Source: Paraburkholderia aromaticivorans | GTDB taxonomy: Bacteria > Pseudomonadota > Gammaproteobacteria > Burkholderiales > Burkholderiaceae | Direction: 5' to 3' | NCBI RefSeq assembly: GCF_002278075.1 | Contig: NZ_CP022990.1 | Coordinates: 620,001 to 684,000, forward strand | DNA: 64,000 nt | Part shown: positions 42,376 to 51,646 of the stretch, one piece after another | How the letters are laid out: the number at the start of each line of letters is the position of its first letter | Position numbering within the stretch: the stretch's first letter is position 1 | Notes under the pieces: model-generated | The model's input: the letters and a program-made list of their open reading frames with translations, nothing else | The model's database searches: none | What the model was told of the DNA's origin: nothing | Position numbers and translations under genes: made by a program

Positions 42376-45300
42376 AAGACAGCCCCCAAGGATCAATCCA
42401 GCTTATCGGGTTCGGCGCATACGCATACAGATTCACCCCACCCGCCAACCCAATCGGATCAGGCGTAGTAAACCTCCCAATATCCGGATCATAATACCGC
42501 AGCGTGTTGTAATGCAGCCCCGTTTCCCGGTCCAGATACTGCCCCTGGTACCGCAAATTCTGGCGCACCGCGTAGCTCTCCGGCTCGCTCTCGCGCACGG
42601 TGTTGCCCCACAGCTGGTACATCGCCTGCCACACGATCCGTCCGTCCGCGCTGGTCAGTTCCTCCGGTGCGCCATTGATATCCGTGTGATAGTAGTAGGT
42701 GCTACGCCCGAGTCCGTTGCGGCCATCGATCCGGGCCACCGGCTCATAACTGCCTTCGCCGTTGTACAGGTACAGGCTATCGGCGCCGTCCGCCCGCACC
42801 TCCTGCACCATCCGCATGCCGTCCCACACAAAGCGGGTCCGCTCGATAGGCTGTCCATCCCCGTCGATCGCAAACTTTGCAACACGCCGCCCCACCGCGT
42901 CGTACGCGTAACCGTAGCGCCGAACCGGGCTACCGGTCTGCTCGATACTCACTTCCACCAGCCTGTGTTCCGCATCGTACCGATAGCGTTGCAGTCCCGT
43001 CGCCGTCAGCCGGCTCGCCGTGCGCCCGTGGGCGTCGTATTCGTAGCGGCGATTCCGAAAACGCAGCACCCGGTTGAAGCGGACCACGTTGCCTTCCCGC
43101 TCAACCGGGGCCGGTTCGCCTTTCACGCGTGCACGCTCCCGAACTTCAACCAGATTCGCCGCCGCGTCGTACTGCAACGTGTCCCAGTAAGCCTCGTTGC
43201 GGCACCCGCTGATGCGCCCGCTTTCGTCGTACCGATACGCGGTTTGCTGCTGCAGGCTATGCCGCTTGCTCACCAGACGGTCCAGCGCATCGTAGTGATA
43301 GTCCCGGTCGATCACCCTGTCCGGCACCACGCCATTCATGCCGCGATAACTCTGCCGGCGCGCCAGCCGCCCGTTCACGTCGTACAGGCTGCGCGTGTCC
43401 AGCTTGCCCTGACTGCGCAGCACTTCACGATGCAAACGGTCGCGCTGGAAGTCGCTGACCGTTTCGCCGTCCACATTGATCTGATGCAGGTGGCCGCTGC
43501 CGTAATACAGATGATTGATCGTGCGTCCATCGGGCAGAGTCGTTGCGATCCGGTTGCCCAGCACATCGTATTCGTGACGCAGTTTCCCCTGCGACGTCGC
43601 TTCCTCCAGCAGTCGCCCCAGACGGTCGTAACGGAATGCGATCACCTCCACGTCCCGCTTACGCGGCGCGTCGTGCCGCTTGCGTGAGATCGTCAGCAGG
43701 TTGCCGCTGGCATCGTAGTCGTGGAAAGTGATCGCATCGGGCGTGTACCGGCCAATCAGGCGGCCGAGCGCGTCACGACCGAACGTATGCTCGATCTGTG
43801 CGTCGCCGCCGGCGGCGTATCGCACCGCCGCCACCTGATCCAGCGCGTCGTAATCCGTCTCCTGACGGCGGCCATCCAGATCCGTCTGCCGCGTCAGGCG
43901 GTTTTTCGCGTCATAGGCAAAGCCGTAGCGTTCGCCGTTCTCGTTGATGAGCGCCAGCAACCGTCCATAGCTGTCGTACTCGAACCCCACGCGATGCCCC
44001 GCGCCGTCGATGCGCGCCTGCACCAGGCCACGCCGATCACGCTGATAACGGGTAGTGCGTCCGCTGGCATCGGTATGCGTCAGCAGTTGTCCGGCCGCGT
44101 CTACCGTGAAGCGCTCTTCCCTGCCGTCGGGATGCACCACGGTGACGAGTCGCCCCAATGCATCGCGCCGATAGCGGATGCGGTCGCCTTCGGCATTGGT
44201 CACGCACTCGAGGGCGCCGCGTGCATCGTAATAGAACGCCGTTACCGAACCTGAGCAATCGGTATGGCTGCTCAACTGGCCATCTTCATTCCAGCGCAGA
44301 TGGCGCTCGCCGCCGCGCGCGTCGGTGATCTTCATGACCAGCCCGCGCGCGTCGCGGTGATAGAGCGTGCGTTGCATCAACGGGTCTATCGTGACGATGC
44401 GGTTACCGCGCTCGTCGTAGACCTGCCGCCACGTGCTGCCGCCCGTGTCCGTTTCAAGCGTGGGAAGCGCCCACACCGGGTGCCATTGCGTCTGCTCGAC
44501 CCGACCGAGCGGGTCAGTGACCGCGCTCACACGGCCCGCTTCGTCGTAATCCCAACGCCATACGCCGCCCTTCGCATCCGTCACGGCCAGCAATTGCCGC
44601 TCGCGACTCCACTCGAAGCGCGACACATGCCCGAGTTCGTCTTCGAAGCAGGTGATCTGATACAGCTCGTCCCATTGCCGGAAGGTGCTGCGCCCGAGGC
44701 TGTCACGGACCCGCAGGGTGCGCTCCTGGATCTGATAGTCCAACCAGTAGTGCTCGCCGGTATCGGTCCAGTGTTCGACGACGCGCCATTCTTCGCCATC
44801 CGGGCCGTCGAAGCGCCCCCAGCCATAGTGGCATTCCATGCCCGCCGGCAGCCGGTGCATCACCATGCGACGGCCGCCATCGTATGCAAACTGACGCAGG
44901 ATCGCATCGTCGCGGTTGCGCACCTCGGCCAGATTGCCGGCAGCGTCATAGCGATAGCGCACGAGCACATCACGCTGTTGCAGGTCTTCGCCGTAGCGCC
45001 GCGCGAGGCAACTCACGCGGCGTGGATGGACCGGCTCCTCATAGTGAAGCCGCACACATTGATGACCCGCACTGTCGGCGATCGCCTCGAGCCGGCCGGC
45101 ATCGTCGTAGTGCAGCCGCAACGCATTGCGATTGCGATCGCTCAACCGCAACAGGCGCTGACGTTGAGCATTGTGCGGGTCGGGCTCGAACACCCGGTAA
45201 AGGCCTTCGTCGCTTTCCACCAGCCAGTGCCCCGCAGCGCTGCGGCGAACGCCCAGGCCTTCACCCGGGCTGCGGAATCCGTGGCCCGGCCGCACCGCCT

Positions 45301-46591
45301 GCAGATCCACGCGCCGTCCTGTTTCGTCGATATAGGTCCAGCAGTCGGCGTCCTCCGCGCCCGGGGTCATCTCCATCGCCACTTCGAACGGCACGCTCCA
45401 GCCGGTGCCGAACATGCCGTCGTGACGCTCGTCGCGGCTGTTGTAGAGTCGCCGCCAGTCCAGCGGAAAGGGGCCAGGCAGACTGAAGTCGAGGTCCTCC
45501 TCGCCGGCGAGATATTTGGCGCCCGTTGCGGCATTCACCGGCTGCAATACGGCGTTGCCCGCCCGGTGGTACAGCCCGCGCAGTGCCTCGCCGGCTTTCT
45601 GCGTCAAGACGCTTACACCGGTGCCGAACAGGAAACAGCCAAACTTCGAGGTCGCGCTACCCTTGCCCATGAATGCAAGGACGACCGCAACCGTCAGCGC
45701 AACGGGCGACTTGCCGCTGCGAATGTCTCGCACGACGGCAAGCGGTCCGCCGATCCTGACATCGGGTGAAACATCCACGCCGCCAGCCGGCTCATCGACC
45801 ACCCTGGCTTCGCAGGTGGTACGGGCGCCGCTGCGGGCGGCGGGCTGACCGTTGATGGTGACGTGCTTCACGCCCTCGGCGAGGTATTCCGATGCGCCAG
45901 TGATCGCACTGACCGCCTTGAACCCGGCATCCAGCGCACCGACGCCAGATACGACATTGAAAACCGCCGTGCCCACCGAAGTATGGGCAACATCCTCGGC
46001 CATCGCCGTGATGGAACTGGGGTGTTTCTCGCAATGCACCTTGTCGTCCGGACAGGGATTCGCAGGCTCCGGCGCGGCCACGGCCGGGCGCCACATCTGC
46101 GAAATGAACTCTTGTCCCCACTGCAATGCCTCGCCCGCGATATCGACGATCGACTGCTGCCTGGGCGGCGCCTCCGCGGCGGCCTGCGCCTGCGCCTCGA
46201 TCTCCTCCTGCGTCATCAGAATGCCGGCCGCGCGCGCCGCACGTTTGCCGTTGACATACGTGTCAGCCGATCCGCTCGAAATATGCCCTTGCACGGTCGG
46301 GGGAAATATTGCGTTACCGACATCCGAGCAGAACGAAGATATGCCTTCGCTCATGCCGGACGCCGACATGCCGATACCGACGCCGACACCGACGGCCAGC
46401 CCCACCGCGAGGCACGCACTGGCGCCGAACGTGAATGGCGCGGCGGCAATGGCGGCCCCGACCGCGAGATCCACCGCGATCATGATGGCCGCATTGATTG
46501 CCACGTCGAGCACGCCGCCCGCGATATCGGCCATCAGCGACGTGTGCAGCAGCGCGTCGCCCTCGCGGGCGGCCCAGAACGCCTCTCCCAT
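42089..46591 (-). CDS. T6SS Rhs effector with N-terminal PAAR-like/TM region (1500 aa)
   Basis: Polymorphic toxin delivered by the type VI system. Residues 1-100 contain hydrophobic helices (MADIAGGVLDVAINAAIMIA, SACLAVGLAVGVGVGIGMSA), the segments bound by Eag chaperones. A PAAR-like part follows (CPDDKVHCEKHPSSITAMAE, KHVTINGQPAARSG). Residues about 400-1370 are YD/RHS repeats forming the cocoon. The core ends RYYDPDIGRFTTPDPIGLAG and SWIDPWGL, the paired DPxGL motifs used for self-cleavage that releases the tip. The start at 46591 is set by homology of the N-terminus; the frame is open further upstream into the chaperone gene. Confidence 0.93.
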   Translation of the reverse strand: MGEAFWAAREGDALLHTSLMADIAGGVLDVAINAAIMIAVDLAVGAAIAAAPFTFGASACLAVGLAVGVGVGIGMSASGMSEGISSFCSDVGNAIFPPTVQGHISSGSADTYVNGKRAARAAGILMTQEEIEAQAQAAAEAPPRQQSIVDIAGEALQWGQEFISQMWRPAVAAPEPANPCPDDKVHCEKHPSSITAMAEDVAHTSVGTAVFNVVSGVGALDAGFKAVSAITGASEYLAEGVKHVTINGQPAARSGARTTCEARVVDEPAGGVDVSPDVRIGGPLAVVRDIRSGKSPVALTVAVVLAFMGKGSATSKFGCFLFGTGVSVLTQKAGEALRGLYHRAGNAVLQPVNAATGAKYLAGEEDLDFSLPGPFPLDWRRLYNSRDERHDGMFGTGWSVPFEVAMEMTPGAEDADCWTYIDETGRRVDLQAVRPGHGFRSPGEGLGVRRSAAGHWLVESDEGLYRVFEPDPHNAQRQRLLRLSDRNRNALRLHYDDAGRLEAIADSAGHQCVRLHYEEPVHPRRVSCLARRYGEDLQQRDVLVRYRYDAAGNLAEVRNRDDAILRQFAYDGGRRMVMHRLPAGMECHYGWGRFDGPDGEEWRVVEHWTDTGEHYWLDYQIQERTLRVRDSLGRSTFRQWDELYQITCFEDELGHVSRFEWSRERQLLAVTDAKGGVWRWDYDEAGRVSAVTDPLGRVEQTQWHPVWALPTLETDTGGSTWRQVYDERGNRIVTIDPLMQRTLYHRDARGLVMKITDARGGERHLRWNEDGQLSSHTDCSGSVTAFYYDARGALECVTNAEGDRIRYRRDALGRLVTVVHPDGREERFTVDAAGQLLTHTDASGRTTRYQRDRRGLVQARIDGAGHRVGFEYDSYGRLLALINENGERYGFAYDAKNRLTRQTDLDGRRQETDYDALDQVAAVRYAAGGDAQIEHTFGRDALGRLIGRYTPDAITFHDYDASGNLLTISRKRHDAPRKRDVEVIAFRYDRLGRLLEEATSQGKLRHEYDVLGNRIATTLPDGRTINHLYYGSGHLHQINVDGETVSDFQRDRLHREVLRSQGKLDTRSLYDVNGRLARRQSYRGMNGVVPDRVIDRDYHYDALDRLVSKRHSLQQQTAYRYDESGRISGCRNEAYWDTLQYDAAANLVEVRERARVKGEPAPVEREGNVVRFNRVLRFRNRRYEYDAHGRTASRLTATGLQRYRYDAEHRLVEVSIEQTGSPVRRYGYAYDAVGRRVAKFAIDGDGQPIERTRFVWDGMRMVQEVRADGADSLYLYNGEGSYEPVARIDGRNGLGRSTYYYHTDINGAPEELTSADGRIVWQAMYQLWGNTVRESEPESYAVRQNLRYQGQYLDRETGLHYNTLRYYDPDIGRFTTPDPIGLAGGVNLYAYAPNPISWIDPWGLSCDLLSKPKKVVNSNMPHAVERAVERGVYPDKNTASDALKALSKQIEKDGYPVGTIVDTAHADRVLVPTGNNGMAVYQVAKNGTAKIKTVLINLLE

Positions 46592-46602
46592 GACGTCCCC
46601 CG

Positions 46603-47052
46603 TCAGTCGCGCGTGGCACTGCGAAAATCGATACTCGCCTTGATGGCGCTCCAGTGTGCCGCGTCGATATCGGTCAGCGCGGTGGCTCGCGTGTAGCTGA
46701 GCGCCATCATCGTGCGCGAGCCGGGCAGCAACCACGCCAGCTGATACTGATAGACCGGCTCCTTGCCGCGCATGAAGCGGTTCTGCATCTCGAAGCCGGC
46801 CACATCCTGCCGCAGGCCGATCGTGACAGGCTGCTTCGCGCTGTAATGCAGTTCGGCCACCTGATCGGCCAGCCGGCGCATCTGCGCGTCGAGACTGCTT
46901 TCGAGCGTTTCGCCGTCGTTCAACGCGCCGCGGCTGATCACGAGGTTCGCGTTCAGTTGCGGCAGCCGGATCACATTGAAACTGCTATCGACATAGCTAG
47001 CGTCGGGCAGCGTGAACGCCGCCTCATGGGTGTAATAACGGGCTTGTTGCAT
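46603..47052 (-). CDS. EagR-type T6SS chaperone, DUF1795 (149 aa)
   Basis: DUF1795/DcrB-fold protein beginning MQQARYYTHEAAFTLPDASY, with DRSVNVxxLP-like SSFNVIRLPQLNANLVISRG and a C-terminal WSAIKASIDF. Eag proteins shield the transmembrane segments of Rhs/PAAR effectors and load them on VgrG. Position between vgrG and rhs, 11 bases before the rhs start, fits exactly. Confidence 0.9.
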   Translation of the reverse strand: MQQARYYTHEAAFTLPDASYVDSSFNVIRLPQLNANLVISRGALNDGETLESSLDAQMRRLADQVAELHYSAKQPVTIGLRQDVAGFEMQNRFMRGKEPVYQYQLAWLLPGSRTMMALSYTRATALTDIDAAHWSAIKASIDFRSATRD

Positions 47053-47088
47053 CGATATGATTGATTGTGAATAGGGTCGCGGGAGAAC

Positions 47089-49119
47089 CTACTTTTCTGG
47101 AAAGACGGCGTCGACGTGTGACTGGATGGATGCTTTCTCACCAGAACCGCGAGGCGCCACGCCCGCCTCCTTACCGCCCATATTCAGGTCGAGGTTGCCT
47201 GCCTGCGCATTGATCTTTCCGCTCTGCCTCGCGGTCAGGTTGAAGTTGTTACAGGTGACATTGATCTCCCCGTTGCTCTTGAGCTCGACGATGCTGTCGC
47301 CACAGGAAAGCGTGATGCTGTCGCCGGCCGCACAGAGCAGATTGTTCAGGACCTCGACCACACGGTCCTTGCCGACGAGTGTCCCGTCGTCGGCCTTGAC
47401 GCAGCGCTGGCGCGTGTCGCCGATCGTCACAAGCTCGTTTCGCGCAACCGTTCTGATGCGGTCGTTGCCGACCGTATGCAACGCGTCGTTCTCGACCTCG
47501 GTACGCATGTCCCGTTCGGCCTGCAGCCACAGTTCCTCCGCCCCCTCCTTATCCTCGAAGCGGATCGCGTTGGCTGTACCGTAGTGGCCTTTCATGGAGC
47601 GGGAGAGCATGCCGCTTTGCGTCGCGTTACCCGGCAACTCCCATGGCGGCATGGAGGCTGCATTGAACACGCGCCCCGTCACGATCGGCCGGTCGGGATC
47701 ACCGTTCTCGAAATCGACGATCACCTCCTGGCCCACGCGCGGTATGTTCACGCCCCCGAAGTTGCTGCCGGCCCACGGATACGACACGCGCACCCAGCAC
47801 GATGAATTCTGGTCGTTCACGGGTGAATGGTCCCAGTGGAACTTCAGCTTCACCCTGCCGTATCGGTCGGTCCAGATTTCCTGTCCCGGCGGTCCCGTCA
47901 CGATCGCCGTTTGCGGTCCGGTGGTGCGCGGCCTCGCCACCGTGCGCGGCGCGCGGAACATCGTGGTGGCCGGCTGCAACTCGAACCACGTGTTAAAGCG
48001 GTATTGGCCCGCGCCCGTTTGCTCGCCGGTTTCTTCCGCCATCAGCTTCGCGCCGATCACGAGGTATTCCCGGTTTGCCGCCTCCTGCGGATAGCCCGCG
48101 AGCGTAAAGGTCGTGCCGCACACCACGTTGCGCAGATGACCCTGGCCCGTGGCGCGCTCACCCCGCGCGCGGATTTCCTCCATGCGCACGCGTGCGAACT
48201 GCGCGCCATCGCTCGCGTCGCTATAGTCGCCCGGCCATTCGTAGACGCTCAGCCGGTTATGCGCTGTCTGCCGCGGCAGCGCGTTTTTCACGGCGAGATC
48301 CGCGCCCGGTCGTGTGAAGTCGAAGTCGTCAGTCGTCCAGACGCCCGACTGAATGCAATCGGTCGTATGGAATGCCTCGATGTACTCGCGATCGATCTTG
48401 TGTCCCGGCGGGTAGTACCACAGCGTCCGATACGCGAGACTCTCCACGGGTGTGTGCGCACCGAGATTGTCGACCAGCACCATCCGGTGTATCTCGCCGG
48501 AATGTTCGAAAAACCAGTAGATGCCGTGCTCAGCCATCAGGCGCTGAATGAAGGCGAAGTCGGACTCGCCGTACTGAACCTGATAGACCAGGTTCGAATA
48601 CCTGCCGCCCAGACGCTTGACATACGAGTAGAGGTAATGGCCCTTAAGCACCTCGTCGATAATCTCGACGACCGTTTTGTTCTGGAAGATCCGGTAATCG
48701 GTGCGCCGCTCGGCAAGCACGATCCACGGCTGCAACTTCAAACGGTAGAGATACTGGCGGTTCAACTGGCTCACCAGACTCGCCGCGGTCACAATGCCGC
48801 TGATCTCACGAATCCCGGCGCCGAAATTCGCCGCACCGCCGGCGCCTGCCATGCCCGGCACGAATGTCCCCATGCCGTCGAGCTGGATGGTGACCGTTAG
48901 CTCCTTGCCGATCATCTCTTTCAAGTCGAAGTTGGCGGCCGTGCTGTCCGGCAGCAGCGGATCGACGGGCGTGACGAGGCTCAGCTCGTATTCGTAGATG
49001 ATCGACAGGGTTTCTTCGCCTGCGATGGCACGTAACTGCAATGCCGGCTCGCCGTGGGGCAACCTCGGCAGCGCCGCGCCGCTGACCGTCAGGGTACGTG
49101 GCGTCACGAAGTTCAGCAT
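47089..49119 (-). CDS. vgrG: type VI secretion tip protein VgrG (676 aa)
   Basis: Spike protein with gp27-like domains (LVYQVQYGESDFAFIQRLMA, EHGIYWFFEH) and a gp5-like OB-fold and needle (DRYGRVKLKFHWD, SCWVRVSYPWAGSNFGGVNI, PRVGQEVIVDFENGDPDRPI), then the DUF2345-like repeat region. No extra C-terminal effector domain; it ends SHVDAVFPEK. Start at ATG 49119 behind AAGGTG. It carries the EagR-Rhs cargo encoded just downstream. Confidence 0.95.
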   Translation of the reverse strand: MLNFVTPRTLTVSGAALPRLPHGEPALQLRAIAGEETLSIIYEYELSLVTPVDPLLPDSTAANFDLKEMIGKELTVTIQLDGMGTFVPGMAGAGGAANFGAGIREISGIVTAASLVSQLNRQYLYRLKLQPWIVLAERRTDYRIFQNKTVVEIIDEVLKGHYLYSYVKRLGGRYSNLVYQVQYGESDFAFIQRLMAEHGIYWFFEHSGEIHRMVLVDNLGAHTPVESLAYRTLWYYPPGHKIDREYIEAFHTTDCIQSGVWTTDDFDFTRPGADLAVKNALPRQTAHNRLSVYEWPGDYSDASDGAQFARVRMEEIRARGERATGQGHLRNVVCGTTFTLAGYPQEAANREYLVIGAKLMAEETGEQTGAGQYRFNTWFELQPATTMFRAPRTVARPRTTGPQTAIVTGPPGQEIWTDRYGRVKLKFHWDHSPVNDQNSSCWVRVSYPWAGSNFGGVNIPRVGQEVIVDFENGDPDRPIVTGRVFNAASMPPWELPGNATQSGMLSRSMKGHYGTANAIRFEDKEGAEELWLQAERDMRTEVENDALHTVGNDRIRTVARNELVTIGDTRQRCVKADDGTLVGKDRVVEVLNNLLCAAGDSITLSCGDSIVELKSNGEINVTCNNFNLTARQSGKINAQAGNLDLNMGGKEAGVAPRGSGEKASIQSHVDAVFPEK

Positions 49120-49293
49120 GGGTAGCACCTTTGCCGTGCGACCGGCTCCCCGCAGGTGTCGCCGGGCGCGTCGCGCTGACCGCATGTCACCCGACGCCCT
49201 ATCTTCAATCCTCTCATGTTCGTAGTCATCCTAAATATTTTGATTAAAACTAAGACACCTCACTGTCCGATCCGTACGCTGCGCTTGTTCGGT

Positions 49294-51183
49294 TCAGGCT
49301 ACGCCACGCGTGCCCATGCGCACCGGCCACGCCGCCACCCGGCCGCGCTGCACCGAATGCAGGTCGGTCTGTGTAAACGAATGCGCCGATACATGCCGCG
49401 CGAGGTAGTGTTCGAGAACCAGGCCGAGCAAATAGGGGCTGACGCCGCCGAGACCCGACTCGTCCACGGTCAGCGAGCATGCGATACCGCGTCCGATGGC
49501 AAGATCGCTGGAACGCGGAAGCTTGCGTGTCACCGCCCGGCTCCCGACTTTCACCAGACTCTCGATCTGCTGCCGATAGGCCGTATCGTCGGCGGCAAGG
49601 AACAGTTGCAGCAGCTTACGCAGGCTCGCGCCCGATGCCTCGCCAGGTCGTGCCTCGAGCGTGAGGTAGTTGAAGTTCAGCTGGCGGATCAGCCGCCACG
49701 CCGCCTCACGCTCCGCATACGGGGCGCGCGGGACACTGGGCGCCCGGATCAGACCCACTTGCCGAACCGGCGAGGATTGCACCAGCGTGAGATCGCTAAC
49801 GCCGTTGCACGGGATCAGGTTGGGCAAGTCACGGTTGGTCAGCCACGCGTCAATCGAGGCGTAGCGTATGGGCTGTTCATAGGGTAGTTCGTCCTGATCC
49901 ACTAATGAAACGAAAGCCTCCGTGCCGATGTACGGCGTGCGCGTGCCGTAGCGGCGCAACGAGTCTGAAGCCAGCGTGCGCTCGCGGCGCAGCGTGAAAA
50001 ACCGCCCGTGATTGCCCTCGTCGTCAGTCAGCTTCTGGTACAGCGGACGGAACGCGAGCGGCTCCGAGTCCTTGCTGACCTGCCCATACAACGCCTCGAT
50101 TGAAAACACTTCGTAATCGCGCGGCGCGAGCCGGTCGGGAACCAGTTGGAACTCGGCGCCCCTGCCATGCACTTCCACCGAATCAGACCTGCTCGTGAAC
50201 AGATTGATGACCGGCGTGCAGAACAGCGCGAACTGCGAGGCATCCACGCGATCGGCCAGCGCGCCGGGCGAGCGGTCCAGCAGCACGACAATCTCCGCTT
50301 CCCGGCTGCGCACCCGGCGCAGGCCGGCCTCGAGCCCGGTCAGCGCGAAAAAGTAGAAACGCGACGGGCATGCCGCGAACTCGTGCAGCAGATTGTGTCC
50401 GTGAAGCTTCGGCGAAACGAGCGGAAGCAACCCCTGCCCGGGATCCAGCCCCTCGTGGACCACTGCCTCGTCACCGACCGCGTGAAACGGAGCGCCCGCC
50501 GCGCCGAACTGGCCCGGCTCGCCGATGATGGACGCGATACCGGCCGCGTGCAGCAGTTCGAACAGGTGGGAAGCAGTCTGCTCATCGCCGGCCAGATACA
50601 CCGGCAGACGGCGCAGTCCCCGGAGGCTGCCGATGGCTGCACCGTTGGTGGTGCGCAGGCGCAGCCGCAACGCCCCCCGGACCTCGGCGCCGTAGCGCAC
50701 GTAACGGTCGAGCGCGGGAATGTCGGGCGGGACGCCGGTCAGCCGCGCGCTGGCAATCTCAAGCGGATACAGCGTCACGTCCTGGCTGCTACGGAACTGG
50801 CAGCGCGTACTCCCGCCACCGGGCGCACCACTGATGAACGCCGCACCGCGTGCGATAGGCATGCCTTCGGCGAGATTGCCCTCCGTGTCGCCAGGAAAGA
50901 GCCGGACGACCGCCATGGATGGCGTGGGCGCCGTGTAGTTCGGATAGACGACTTCGAGCAGCCGTTCCGTGAGGCGGGGAAAGTCAGCGTCGAGCCGCAA
51001 CTGCATGCGCGCGGACATGAAACAGAACGATTCGATCAAACGCTCGACGTACGGGTCGCCAATCTCGCCCGCCTGCATGCCCAGGCGCCGGGCAATCTTG
51101 GGATGAGCCTGCGCGAACTCGCCTGCCAGTTCGCGCATGTAGACGAGCTCACTCGTGTAGTACTCCAGCAGTCGCGGGTCCAC
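49294..51183 (-). CDS. tssF: type VI secretion baseplate subunit TssF (629 aa)
   Basis: Full-length TssF (VasA/ImpG family): begins MDPRLLEYYTSELVYMRELA and GEFAQAHPKIARRLGM, then GDPYVERLIESFCFMSARMQ and LTERLLEVVYPNYTAPTPSM, and ends in the wedge domain. In known baseplates TssF2 pairs with TssG and TssK. Here tssG is not next to it: the next gene on the strand is vgrG, and no other tss gene is in the window. The start codon at 51183 faces glgA divergently. Confidence 0.93.
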   Translation of the reverse strand: MDPRLLEYYTSELVYMRELAGEFAQAHPKIARRLGMQAGEIGDPYVERLIESFCFMSARMQLRLDADFPRLTERLLEVVYPNYTAPTPSMAVVRLFPGDTEGNLAEGMPIARGAAFISGAPGGGSTRCQFRSSQDVTLYPLEIASARLTGVPPDIPALDRYVRYGAEVRGALRLRLRTTNGAAIGSLRGLRRLPVYLAGDEQTASHLFELLHAAGIASIIGEPGQFGAAGAPFHAVGDEAVVHEGLDPGQGLLPLVSPKLHGHNLLHEFAACPSRFYFFALTGLEAGLRRVRSREAEIVVLLDRSPGALADRVDASQFALFCTPVINLFTSRSDSVEVHGRGAEFQLVPDRLAPRDYEVFSIEALYGQVSKDSEPLAFRPLYQKLTDDEGNHGRFFTLRRERTLASDSLRRYGTRTPYIGTEAFVSLVDQDELPYEQPIRYASIDAWLTNRDLPNLIPCNGVSDLTLVQSSPVRQVGLIRAPSVPRAPYAEREAAWRLIRQLNFNYLTLEARPGEASGASLRKLLQLFLAADDTAYRQQIESLVKVGSRAVTRKLPRSSDLAIGRGIACSLTVDESGLGGVSPYLLGLVLEHYLARHVSAHSFTQTDLHSVQRGRVAAWPVRMGTRGVA

Positions 51184-51646
51184 TTTGGCTCCGTTTCGTC
51201 AAGTGCGGGGCCAGATACGCAGCAGCGTTTTGCCGTAACAGACTCAGTGAACGGATCGACGCCGGGCGGCCTTTTCGATACGGCTATCTTGCCCACCTTT
51301 GCAGCCCGCATCGTGTGCCCCGGGAGAGAAAGCAAGGCTAACCGATATTCATCGGATGAATTGTCAAGATGTGCAACGATCAGCGCATGCGGGCAGATGC
51401 GTCCTATCTTTGCGCCTGAATGTCAAATCTACACACGAATGAAAAAACGCCTTTTCAGACAAACGAGGTGTCAACGCAAAAAAATAGGCCGAGCACGCCA
51501 AAAGATTCGCCGCCCGCACTGCAGCACAAATCCGTCTCTGCGCCCCAATCGAAGTTCAAACTTCAGGCACACCCCTTGCTGAACAGTCGCGTCCACGCAT
51601 CTCATCGCACTGTGCAAGTGCACAAATCCCGTCCTTGGGGGCCGCT
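51184..51646. other. divergent intergenic region tssF / glgA
   Basis: No gene is supported. The stretch 51330-51500 is AT-richer than its surroundings and holds a perfect dyad, ATTCATC-G-GATGAAT (51347-51361), which could be an operator. The promoter for tssF and that for glgA must both lie here. Confidence 0.5.
51347..51361. promoter_or_regulatory. perfect 7-bp dyad, possible operator
   Basis: ATTCATC, one spacer base, GATGAAT. Located 164 bases before tssF and 286 before glgA. It is symmetric like the site of a dimeric regulator, but the regulator is unknown and a chance palindrome is possible. Confidence 0.35.
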
